Assembly (NCBI RefSeq): GCF_000143415.4
Contig: NW_003314320.1
Location: forward strand, 63,425-127,424
Source of the DNA: Selaginella moellendorffii
Taxonomy: Eukaryota; Streptophyta; Lycopodiopsida; Selaginellales; Selaginellaceae
Reading direction: 5' to 3'
DNA: 64,000 nt
Part shown: positions 9,999-18,669 of the stretch, piece after piece
How the letters are laid out: each line of letters begins with the position of its first letter
How positions within the stretch are numbered: position 1 is the stretch's first letter
Notes under the pieces: generated by a model
What the model saw: only the letters and a program-made list of their open reading frames with translations
Databases searched by the model: none
Told to the model about the DNA's origin: nothing
Translations under genes and position numbers: made by a program

Positions 9999-11490
9999 TG
10001 CTACGTTCTTCTTCGTGGTCTATCATCAAGAACACAAAGGTGAGTTCCAAGATTCACAAAGCAGCATACTGGAGGCAAACTTGAGGATTGATTTGTATGG
10101 CCAGAGCGCCAACTTGGAGCGGGCGGTGTCGCATTTCCACACCATCGCTCGCCCAAATGTCTACTCGTGGACGATCCTTCTCCAGGCTTATGCCGTAAAT
10201 GGGCATCTCGAGGGAGCGCAGGCGACGTTTGAGAGAATGCCCGAGTGGAACGTCGTGTCCTGGACAGCCATGCTCCAAGCGCATGCCCAGCACGGTCATC
10301 TCTCGGATGCCAGACGGATTTTCGACTCCATGCTCGAGCGCAACGTCGTCTCCTGGAACTCGATGATCTCAGCTTATGCAAAGCTTTCGTACCTGGAAGA
10401 CGCCGAGGATCTCTTCGTGAGAATGCCGGAGCGAAGCGTAGCGTCGTGGAACATCCTTCTCTCGGCGTATAGCCAGTCCCGTGTCCTTGTAGACAAGGCC
10501 AGAGCTTTGTTCGACGCCATGGCTGGCGTACGGGACATCATCTCTTGGAACACCATGATCTTCGCTTACGTACGAAACCATGGCTTCCTGGACAAGGCAA
10601 AGAGCTTGTTTGATCAGATGCCTGCACGAAATCTAGTGACTTACACTTGCCTGCTCGATGGATTCGCCAAAGCCGGGTATTTGGAAGAAGCAAAGCTGGT
10701 GTTTGACGCGATGCCGTGCTGGTTGACGGTGCCTTGGGCGTCGATGCTGCAAATGTATGCTCAACAGGGGCATTCCTCTCACGCGCTCGATTTTCTTTCT
10801 CGACTGCCTGAACTAGACGTGCTGCTCTCCAACATTCTTCTCTCGATGCACGCTCGCAACGGGCACACAGAGCTTGCGAAGATCACCTTCGACGGCATTC
10901 TCTACCCGGACGTTGTTTCCTGGACTGCTTTGCTGCAAGCTCATTGCGAGTACGAGTTTTCCTGCACAGAGACTCGCGTCAGCGATGGAGCAGAAGAGCT
11001 TTTCAAGGCACTACCTCACGACGTTCTCCACACTAGCAACGCGTGCTGGAACGTGTTGGTGACGGCCTGTGGACGCTTCGGGCGGGTCGAGCGCTGCAAG
11101 GAACTGTTCCATACGATGAGGATGGAGAGCGTGGAAACTGATGAGATAACGTACTCGGCTCTCGTAAAAGCTTGCAGCCATGCCGGCCTTGTTGCTGAAG
11201 CTCGTTGCTACCTTCATCTGATGCAAGAGCAAGGCGTGACGCCGCGGCTGGAGCATCTGTGCTGCATGGTCGACGTTACTGCGCGATCGGGATTCTTGTC
11301 AATCGCCGAGGAGCTCGTTCACAGTCTTCCGGTGCTACAAGACTCTCCTGTGGCTTGGGCTACGTTGCTGGCAGCTTACAAAAGCCATGGTCGTGTTCGC
11401 GGTGCCAAGTACTGCGCTGAGCGTGGCTTCGAGCTCGATCCTAGAGACAGTAGTCACCAAATTCTGCTCGCTAGCATCTACTGCCAGTGA
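9952..11490 (+). CDS. PPR protein (S-type repeats), divergent from its neighbour
   Basis: Intronless frame of 512 codons with at least ten PPR repeats (VYSWTILLQAYAVNGHLEGA, VVSWTAMLQAHAQHGHL and others), then longer P/L-type repeats and an E1-like end (AWATLLAAYKSHG to QILLASIYCQ). A role in organellar RNA maturation is inferred from the family. The first in-frame ATG (9952) lies inside the coding region of the minus-strand PPR gene; a second in-frame ATG at 9976 also overlaps it. The first 35 residues are not PPR-like and include a hydrophobic FFFVV patch, so the true start could instead lie in an unseen exon. The stop is only 16 bp from the convergent glycosyltransferase stop. Confidence 0.8.
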   Translation: MVQDLTSAMHCCSCNIATFFFVVYHQEHKGEFQDSQSSILEANLRIDLYGQSANLERAVSHFHTIARPNVYSWTILLQAYAVNGHLEGAQATFERMPEWNVVSWTAMLQAHAQHGHLSDARRIFDSMLERNVVSWNSMISAYAKLSYLEDAEDLFVRMPERSVASWNILLSAYSQSRVLVDKARALFDAMAGVRDIISWNTMIFAYVRNHGFLDKAKSLFDQMPARNLVTYTCLLDGFAKAGYLEEAKLVFDAMPCWLTVPWASMLQMYAQQGHSSHALDFLSRLPELDVLLSNILLSMHARNGHTELAKITFDGILYPDVVSWTALLQAHCEYEFSCTETRVSDGAEELFKALPHDVLHTSNACWNVLVTACGRFGRVERCKELFHTMRMESVETDEITYSALVKACSHAGLVAEARCYLHLMQEQGVTPRLEHLCCMVDVTARSGFLSIAEELVHSLPVLQDSPVAWATLLAAYKSHGRVRGAKYCAERGFELDPRDSSHQILLASIYCQ

Positions 11491-11506
11491 CTGCTAACCA
11501 TGATGA

Positions 11507-12991
11507 TCACGTAGAGTTCCCGGAGTTGCAAGGGACATAACTTCGTCCCTTGAGTGCCTTGTCCATGAATTCTCTTAAGCTGATGCTCGAGCTCCCCTCC
11601 TCGCTAGCGGCAATCGCTGCTAGTCTCTTATACTCCCCGGCAATGCGCCGCATCTCAGCGCCTTCCACCATCACCATCTTTACGGCATTCTCAATCTCCC
11701 CCCTATCCACGAAACCACTCGCATCCTCGTGGATCTCGACTCCGATTCTAAGCCCGTCCACCACAAACCGGCACGTCGTCGGTTGATCCGAGATCAAAGG
11801 CCAGCAAACCATTGGCACACCCGCCAAGCAAACGCACTCCAGCACGGAATTCCAGCCGCAGTGTGTCACAAATCCCCCAGTTGCCTGGTGCTTGAGAATC
11901 TCCTGTTGAGGCGCCCAAGTCGTGACGATCAAACCACGTCCAGGGGCGATCACCCTGCTCTCGAATCCCTGTGGCAGCAAGCTCCCAATGCTGGATCCTG
12001 GAGCGAGCCTCACCACCCACAGGAAGAAACAGCCGCTGGATTCTAATGCTTGCGCAAGCTCCGTTATCTGATCGTCCACCAGAACCTCCCAGCTGCCGAA
12101 GCTCACGTAGAGAACAGAGGATTCCGGTTTGGAATCCAGCCACTCCATGCACGCATTCTTCTCGGCCCCGTACACCGCACATCTGCTATCACTTTCCGAG
12201 CCGGAAAAGCCAGTCACTATGAGCGGCCCAACAGTGAACAAGCTCGTCCCGGGGAGAATCTCTTCTCGAAGCGCATCGACGGCCGAAGATTCGAGCTCGT
12301 AGAAAGTGTTGAGTAGCACACCGTCGGATTCCACAGTTTTTCGGTGCCAGAGTTCTACCCGGGGATGATATTGGTCCCTGGAATCCCATATATACTGCGA
12401 AATATCGTGCTGGGAGAGATCCGGGACGCCAGGAACAGCGATCTTCTTCTCGCGGGGATCTTTGGCTGGCAAGATCGCCATCTCCACGAGCTTCTTGCAA
12501 AAATACGCCACAGCCATGAAATTCGCAGGGTCCGTGTAGAGCACATACCTCGCCAGATCTAGATCGCGAGCTGGAGCGGCAGTCCACGGCAGCGAGAAAT
12601 CGGCCACAAGGCAGACCGGAGGCGATGGAGAGGCGAGAAGATCTGCGAGGAGCTCTCGAAGCGCCGATTCTGGATCCATGGAACCTGCTGCTGCCTTAGG
12701 CGATCGCCGCGATCGATCCTTGTGCATCCTTGCGCTGACGGATCCGCCAGTCAGCCATGGCGGATCCTCGCACAGATTAGCCGCGTCTAAGACAGCGAGC
12801 TCCACGTCCAGCCCTGAGAAGAATGTTGCTTCCTGGATGGAATTCCGAGCTCCAGCGTTCTGGAAGACGACTGTGACCGATATTTCACCTGTAGAAGCTA
12901 GCGATCGAGCGAGGCCCATCATCGGGATCATGTGGCCCCTTCCAAGCGCAGCGCAAAGCACCATTTGGGGCTTCTTCCGCCATCGCCCCAT
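11507..12991 (-). CDS. UDP-dependent glycosyltransferase, family 1
   Basis: Cytosolic enzyme class that moves a sugar from a UDP-sugar onto small acceptors such as hormones or phenolics. It is intronless with 494 residues, the usual UGT length. The N-terminal domain has the catalytic-type His in GRGHMIP (H20). The C-terminal PSPG box runs from about W359 to Q403: WAPQQEILKHQ, then GGFVTHCGWNS, then GVPMVCWPLISDQ, with the HCGWNS core and final Gln intact. Gln as the last PSPG residue usually fits UDP-glucose as donor. The acceptor cannot be inferred. The start at 12991 (MGRWRKKPQM) is the only ATG before the Rossmann strand. It is divergent from the plastid-protein gene at 13127. A 44-bp piece (12546-12589) recurs at 17911-17954 fused to another gene fragment. 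Confidence 0.9.
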   Translation of the reverse strand: MGRWRKKPQMVLCAALGRGHMIPMMGLARSLASTGEISVTVVFQNAGARNSIQEATFFSGLDVELAVLDAANLCEDPPWLTGGSVSARMHKDRSRRSPKAAAGSMDPESALRELLADLLASPSPPVCLVADFSLPWTAAPARDLDLARYVLYTDPANFMAVAYFCKKLVEMAILPAKDPREKKIAVPGVPDLSQHDISQYIWDSRDQYHPRVELWHRKTVESDGVLLNTFYELESSAVDALREEILPGTSLFTVGPLIVTGFSGSESDSRCAVYGAEKNACMEWLDSKPESSVLYVSFGSWEVLVDDQITELAQALESSGCFFLWVVRLAPGSSIGSLLPQGFESRVIAPGRGLIVTTWAPQQEILKHQATGGFVTHCGWNSVLECVCLAGVPMVCWPLISDQPTTCRFVVDGLRIGVEIHEDASGFVDRGEIENAVKMVMVEGAEMRRIAGEYKRLAAIAASEEGSSSISLREFMDKALKGRSYVPCNSGNST

Positions 12992-13093
12992 TCAACGCTA
13001 GGGCAAAATGCTCGGCATTTTCAAAGTGATTTTTAAACGGCTAGTTAGACGAATGGAAGCCTGACATCTGTCAAACCCTTCAAATAAGATGCT

Positions 13094-13103
13094 GACACGT
13101 GTC
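13094..13103. promoter_or_regulatory. Palindromic G-box (GACACGTGTC)
   Basis: Perfect 10-bp palindrome with a CACGTG core, 23 bp before the plastid-protein ATG and about 100 bp upstream of the divergent UGT start. G-boxes bind bZIP and bHLH factors in light and ABA responses. Function here is inference. Confidence 0.5.
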
Positions 13104-13126
13104 CTGCCGAGAGAACTGGATGGCTA

Positions 13127-13802
13127 ATGGCCATGGCACAGTGTCTTTCGCTTACCTCTCTAGGACCTTTGTTTCGCAAGAGTAAGAAGGCTGAGCTCCA
13201 TTCTCCAGTAAGTTCTAAATCTTTGATAGCTCGCAAGGATGGAGAATTAGCAGTAGTATCCAAGCGTGGAGTGGCCACTGGCGTTTGCCTCTTTGCCATG
13301 GTAACAACACTGTGTTGTTCTAGCGCTCTTGCTGAGATCTCGGAAAAAGACACTTACAACAACGTTCCTCGGGACATTCAAGGTTGTCAATGAGAAAAGC
13401 AATCTTTCAGCTTGCCTGTATCGAGTGCTCATTCCCAGTCGGGTTTTAAACGCTTAGGCTCGGAGAAAGCGGCCAGGATCCAAAGACCAATCTCTCCCAA
13501 GGCCGAGAGATGCACACAAAAGTGTGTGTCGACTTGCATCGCAGGAGGAGCTGGAGGACCGGGAGAAGGGCCCCTAAACATCAGAAGGTAATGCACGATT
13601 TTAGTTCTTATCTAGTGATCCTACGAAAGAACTGTGTTTCCTTACAGACCTCTGGTTGTCTTCAAGGATGGCTTTCGAACTCGCAAGTACTGGTAAGCTT
13701 TGCTACGTTGAGCTCTCGATTTCGATTTTTTGCCTCTTTGCCAGCTTGGTTGAGTGTAGTGACATTTGTAATCTTCTCAAGGACCGTGACGATGGCCCAT
13801 GA
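13127..13802 (+). CDS. Cysteine-rich plastid protein, probably thylakoid lumenal, function unknown
   Basis: Four exons: 13127-13382, 13458-13587, 13648-13692 and 13745-13802, all GT-AG, giving 162 residues. The N-terminus is Ser/Lys/Arg-rich like a transit peptide. A basic-hydrophobic segment follows and ends in ALA before an acidic residue (KRGVATGVCLFAM to SSALA-EI), resembling a lumenal targeting signal. The mature part contains a Lys/Arg-rich linker, a C-x3-C-x3-C cluster (CTQKCVSTC), a Gly/Pro run, PLVVFKDGFRTRKYC and a final C-x3-C (ECSDIC). I recognise the pattern as a conserved uncharacterised plastid protein of green plants but cannot name it. The first-intron acceptor at 13457 was chosen because it alone keeps frame; AG at 13440 does not. 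A dead copy of exons 2-4 lies at 17955-18350. Confidence 0.72.
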
Positions 13803-14159
13803 TGAATCAGTAGAAGCTGGTACAAAAGGTAGAAATGTAGACTATGTTAACAGCTTATAAATACATCAAAGTTTTTCGATTTTTAGTTGCCCGACCTGAG
13901 GAAATCCTCCGAAAACTGGTTACTTGTACGAAAACACTATCGTGAAATAACTGAAAAATGAACAAAAAATCACCTTGACAAAAAATTCTATCAAGTTGTA
14001 ATGTACTTGCAATGACAAGTACAGTAGTACTCGTCATTAGTCTTGAAGAATTTTCTTTCTAAGATCCCCGTGCCAATCTGCTTCATAGAACTGGAAGATG
14101 AAGAGCACAGGGAAAACCTCCTTCTAGAAAACCTGCTTCTAGAACAGGAAGACCACTGC

Positions 14160-14345
14160 TGAATTTTAATCCTAAGTCACACCCATGAATTCATCTTTAT
14201 CATCATGTTCTCCTTGCTCCTCTTTAATCCGATCTTCACCATCTCCATCTTTGCCCCCATTGTGCTTGTGCTTCACTTCATCACGATGTGTCTCATCATC
14301 CTCTTGAGAGCTCTCTCGACTTTGACCTTTGGCCGAGACTCAGCC
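14160..14345 (-). pseudogene. Fragment of the lysine-rich protein gene (3' part)
   Basis: Matches the 18710-18900 part of the lysine-rich protein gene in the same orientation: the shared GATTTTAATCC start, GATCTTCACCAT, and a long near-identical run around CTCATCATCCTCTTGAGAGC. Several deletions remove any usable frame. It is the right part of a duplicated segment beginning at 13383. Confidence 0.75.
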
Positions 14346-14391
14346 AGAGATCGATCAGCGAAGATCCTTTCTTTTTCTTCTTCATGACATT

Positions 14392-14500
14392 TGCCTTGCG
14401 CTGCTCTTGATTTGCTCCATGAACACAGTGAGTGGTCACAAGATAATACTAGATTCTTACCAAATTCTGCTTGTTAGCGTCTACAGTCTTGAATATAGTT
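14392..14500. pseudogene. Mosaic of APC13 and PPR 3'-end fragments
   Basis: Bases 14400-14460 resemble the APC13 exon 3/intron 2 region (CTGCTCTTGAT...GAACACAGTGAG, compare 7481-7512). Bases 14459-14492 resemble the last codons of the plus-strand PPR gene (ACCAAATTCTGC...AGCGTCTAC, compare 11457-11484). Two pieces from separate neighbouring genes are thus fused within about 100 bp. Confidence 0.6.
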
Positions 14501-15545
14501 ATGTACTTTATTGATTTTTGGTTGATATTAATAAATTGCAAAACATATAATAAATTGCTATGCATAGCAGCATTTAGTTTGCTTAATAGTAATGTTATTC
14601 TTACTTATTAATCCAATTGATCAAATAAAATTTGTAATTATAAGCATGTTTGTAATTTATAAATACAAGATTAATCTTATTGCATTAGATGATAGAATAA
14701 AAAAGAATATACTAGAAAGGGTTTAAAAAAGTTTATAAATTATAAATACAAAATTAATCTAAACGAATAAAAACCATTAGATGGTAAAATATTCTAAAAT
14801 ATCCAAATATATTTTAGGTATATCCACTACCATCTCAGTCCCTTTACATATTTGCTTAAACAAACCAAAAATAAGATTAGAGTTTGAGGTTGAATGAGAG
14901 ACCACAATTAAGTATTAATACAAGTCATAAGGTAAAAACCCAAAGCAATTGTCCCCCAAGGGAGGGGCTGCAAGGTTTTAAAAGTGTAATAAGGATAATA
15001 ACGTTAAAGAATTAGTCTTGATTGTATACTCATTTGTTTAAAACTTATTTTATTTTTATAGACCTCTTTTAGTCTTTTGGATTACATAAAACCTCCATAT
15101 CATAGGCAATTTCTCTTGCTAATGCACTGTTATTGATTAACTATTTTTTTGGGCTTAGATTAACAAAGACATGCTGTACCATGGAAGCTGGACATGTCCA
15201 TTGGCAAGAGAAGAAACTTTTGCTCAAGTCCCTGAGGTGGAAGCAAGAGCTCGATAGGGGAATAATTTTAGCAAAAGAGAAAGGTGCATGACAATAAATT
15301 GACAATGATGGTGGTGCTGCAGACCAAGCGTAAATCTCATGTACAAGTATCAGAAAAGAGATTCGATTGCTATTTTCGCTTTGTGATTCACGAGTTTGTT
15401 CGAGTGTTTGTAGACAATTCATAAATGTGCCATTTTTTGCTCTGCATCTTTCAATACTTCCTTTTTTGTTTGTTTACCTGTTTTTAATGCAGTAAAAAGA
15501 TCCTCGTGCGCCTCATGGCGTTTTTTTTCCTTTCTTGCGAGCATT
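14500..15545. other. AT-rich intergenic sequence
   Basis: No supported gene. The stretch is strongly AT-rich and contains a short internal duplication (TTTATAAATTATAAATACAA-like runs near 14655 and 14735). The minus-strand frame at 15141-15422 has no recognisable domain and I do not call it. Confidence 0.5.
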
Positions 15546-15549
15546 GAAC

Positions 15550-16290
15550 TTTGGTACAGATAAATTCGAGCTCCACGATGTTGGGCTGCTGCGCTGCTCC
15601 GGCTGGAAGAAGAATCGGCGGGTCTAGTGCTGCTCCTCTCGCTAGCTCGGTGTTGGCCTTGACGAGCAGGTACCTATACCCGGCTCTAAATTTGCTTGTG
15701 CCAGAGCTTCGATGGTTTCTTCTTGATCCATACCACTATGATATCGTCGTCGTTGTCGTTCGTCGGTCGAAGGAGCTCAGATGCAAGTCCGGGAAACTGA
15801 GGCCAATGCTCGTACAGGAGGCGCTCGTTTCAAAATGTGGTGTGTCGTATGGAGCGGACTTTTTAAGTCGTCGCGACCACAGAGGTGTCTTTGAGCGTGA
15901 ACATGGCAATGTGGTAGAGCACGAACGTGTGTACTCCCGAGCCGGTAGAATCACTTAAGACTTCAAGAGAGAAAAAATATAAGAAATCCGAAAACTTACC
16001 TATCCCGATCGAAGATCCACCATACAGCGAAACGAAAATATAGCCAGGCTTCCTCCATTACCTGCGAGAGAAGAATCGAGCTTTCATGAAGATCGCATAC
16101 CCGCTGACAACCAGTAGATGTGCATCCCGACGCGAAAAAGGAACAAGAGGAACGTCAAGTCTTGCAGCGTAGATCCAGATTCCAAATCCATGTTGAAGCA
16201 TGGCCAGTAAGAAAAATTTCGTGGCTGCTTTGTGAGTGCGAGCTGCTCGCGTTGTCTGGTACATGCATCCTCTTCAACTTGAACCGTTCT
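15550..16290. other. Unresolved region, possible small split gene
   Basis: GC content rises here and two readings look partly coding. On the minus strand, a segment reading GYIFVSLYGGSSIGI (about 16050-15998) can be spliced through GTAAGT to a final exon (about 15961-15861) ending in VLYHIAMFTLKDTSVVATT and a stop. On the plus strand, 15587-15670 begins MLGCCAAPAGRR and ends at a GTACCT donor-like site. I recognise neither product and could not find the remaining exons. It may be a degraded gene. Confidence 0.25.
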
Positions 16291-16414
16291 GAAAGTGAGC
16301 TCTAATGAGCTCTAGGCTCGGCTCGCAAAGAATACTACTACTCATGATCCATGAAGAGAGCTTTGCTCATATAAAAAATTACTACTAGTCTACTACTAGA
16401 GCTTGGAGACGAAG

Positions 16415-17418
16415 TCACTCGACTAGACTAAACATACTGACAAACTTTGCAGGACCAAACCTGGGTGCAAGTGAATCAAACACATCAGCCGGGAAGCCAG
16501 AGAGCACGCTGTCGGGACTGATGGAGTCTCCTTCCTCTTTTATGCACGCATCTGGATCAAGGCACAAGAGCGGCAGCTTCTCCCATTGCGGTGGACTGCC
16601 AGCCAAAAATCCCGAAAGGTCACTACAACAAAAGGTAGCACCACCTTGCTGCTGCTGTTGTTGATCTTGCTGATGTTGGTGTTGAGCTGGAGGGGTGCCA
16701 GTTGTGGCTGCTGCTGCTGCTGCTGCTGCCACTGCCGCAGCATTCGAGTTTGAGAAATCTGTATCCGGAAACGGATAGTCGGGTGGCCCAATGTCCGGCA
16801 ACTTTGCAGTCAAGACATCTTCCATGTCTTCCAAGTCACCAAAGGCTTGCAAACTCTGCCTACTTGGTTTCCACTCATCAGATTGCCCCTTGAAGGTGTT
16901 GTCCTCCTCTTCGTTCCCGAAGAAGAGAGGCGGGCCAAAACTCTGAAAGGGTGATGACAACAGCGTGGGAGAGCACGAAGGACTTGGGACCTGTGTTTGT
17001 GTGAAGGAAAAAAAAAAAAAACATTTTGGTAGCGGCAAAAAAGAAGAAAAGAAGCAAAGCTTTTTCCACTCTTTTTATTTGTGTTCCTAGATCAAGTTAC
17101 AAGTGGTTTGCTTCTACCTGGAACGCAGAGAACTCGTTGAGGGGCTCTTTGTTCATGTCATGCAAGTCGAGGCTGGAGCAATCGCCTTTCCCGGACGGCG
17201 TCTTTGGCCGCTGGAGCGCCCTGAGGAGTCGCTTTTGCCTGGTGCTCCAAAAGTTCTTGACATCGTTATCGGTGCGTCCTGGAAGGCACGACGCGATCTT
17301 GGCCCACTTGTTGCCAAGTTTCGATTGCATTTCCACCACAAGCTTTTCTTCTTCGGGGGAGAATTTACACCCACTTCTGAGACAAAAGAAAAATCACATT
17401 CAAAGCTTATATACATAT

Positions 17419-17453
<35 letters not shown>

Positions 17454-17712
17454 TCTTTCCATGAGCACGGAATGAAAGAATGGAAAACCTTTTCAAGTCG
17501 GGCTTGAGCTTGTTGACCCAGCGCAAGCGGCAGGATTTCCCAGTGCGTGGGAGGAGGCCTTTGGAACGAATGGAGCTCCAATCCCGAGGCCCATATTGAC
17601 GTACATACTCTACCAATATCTCGTCCTCTTCGGGCATCCATGGCCCCTTCCTCAACACCTCATCCCCTACCTGGACTGTCTTAATACTCATTCTCCTGCC
17701 TAAACGAGCCAA
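16415..17712 (-). CDS. DUO1-like: R2R3-MYB transcription factor of the DUO1 (sperm-cell) type
   Basis: Three exons: 17489-17712, 17118-17376 and 16415-16990, giving 352 residues. R2 reads RKGPWMPEEDEILVEYVRQY, then GPRDWSSIRSKGLLPRTGKS and CRLRWVNKLKPDLK. R3 reads SGCKFSPEEEKLVVEMQSKL, then GNKWAKIASCLPGRTDNDVK and NFWSTRQKRL. The GPRDWSSIRSKGL segment and the GCKFS start of R3 are the marks of the DUO1 clade, as opposed to GNWR-type MYBs. DUO1 proteins control male germ-cell differentiation in flowering plants and liverworts. The C-terminal part has a poly-Ala run, a poly-Gln/His run and an acidic LEDMEDVL region that could activate transcription. A second in-frame ATG (17688) follows the first. 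Intron 1 carries a (TG)n microsatellite. Confidence 0.85.
17423..17452. repeat. (TG)n microsatellite in MYB intron 1
   Basis: About fifteen uninterrupted TG units inside the first intron of the DUO1-like gene. Confidence 0.95.
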
Positions 17713-17910
17713 AAAGTAGCCGATTCCTATCGCCCCTCTCTCCGAGCACTTAGATCCAAGAACGCCGGTGACAGTTACAGACTGGAATATCCACCACAGA
17801 TATTCTGAATTAAAAAGGGAATAAAATTCCAGTTTACTTATTCCGCTTCCGAGCCGTCAGATTCCAGCCTCCTGCCAACTTCTTGCATGAAAAAATTCGC
17901 AGCGTGCACG

Positions 17911-17954
17911 TACCTCGCCAGATGTAGATCGCGAGCTGGAGCGGCAGTCCACGG
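17911..17954 (-). pseudogene. 44-bp fragment of the UDP-glycosyltransferase gene
   Basis: Bases 17911-17954 match 12546-12589 of the UGT gene with one visible mismatch. They are joined directly to the first intron of the duplicated plastid-protein gene, so UGT and plastid gene pieces that lie about 0.8 kb apart in the source are fused here. Confidence 0.8.
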
Positions 17955-18350
17955 GTTGTCAATGAGAAAAAAAAAGAAGCAATTTTTCAGCTTGCCTGTA
18001 TCGAGTGCTCATTCCCGGTCGGGTTTTAAACGCTCAGGCTCCGAGAAAGCGGCCAGGATCCAAAGACCAATCTTTCCCAAGGCCGAGAGAGGCACACAAA
18101 AGTGTGTGGCGACTTGCATCACAGGGCCCCTGACCATGCGAAGGTAATGAAAGGTTTTAGTTCTTCTTGTAATGCTCCTAGAAAAGAACAATGCAAATTT
18201 CTTTACAGACCTCAAGGATGGCTTTCGAACTCGCAAGTACTGGTTAGCTTTGCTGCATTCATCTCGGACGAAATATCTTGCCTCTTTGGCAGCTTGATTG
18301 AGTGCAGTGCCATTTGAAATCTTCTCAAGGACCGTGACGATGCGGTTACT
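17955..18350 (+). pseudogene. Dead copy of the cysteine-rich plastid protein gene (intron 1 to exon 4)
   Basis: Begins at the first intron (GTTGTCAATGAG) and follows exons 2-4 of the gene at 13127. Exon 1 with its targeting signals is missing. Exon 2 has lost the Gly/Pro-rich part of GGAGGPGE and a conserved Cys has become Gly (AERGTQ for AERCTQ). Exon 3 has lost the PLVVF codons. The copy cannot give a functional protein. Confidence 0.8.
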
Positions 18351-18669
18351 TAAACGAAAACACTTACCAGCAATTGGAAAACACTATCGTGAAAGAACTC
18401 AAAAAATGGTATCACCCTGACAAAAAATCTATAAGAAACTCTAGCAGCTTGTAACTTGTAATGGGAGTTACGTACTTGTGAATAAGGATGGCGTCTCACC
18501 GTAGTCTGGAAAAGAAGAACATCAACAGTTTATAGCACTAAAAGCAAGCCACAATACCATCAAGGCTTTTCCCTGGGTGCGCTCGAAGAAGTTCCAAACT
18601 GCATCGTAGACAATTAACTCTAAAGATAAAAGAGCACAGAGAAAACCTTACCTTGCAAGTTCTAATCTC

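Noticed and set aside
13383-13440. Alternative first-intron acceptor (AG at 13439-13440) in the plastid-protein gene
   Set aside because: It puts exon 2 in a frame that stops within a few codons; AG at 13456-13457 preserves the reading.
15141-15422. 93-codon minus-strand frame
   Set aside because: AT-rich surroundings, no domain, no splice partners and unconvincing composition.
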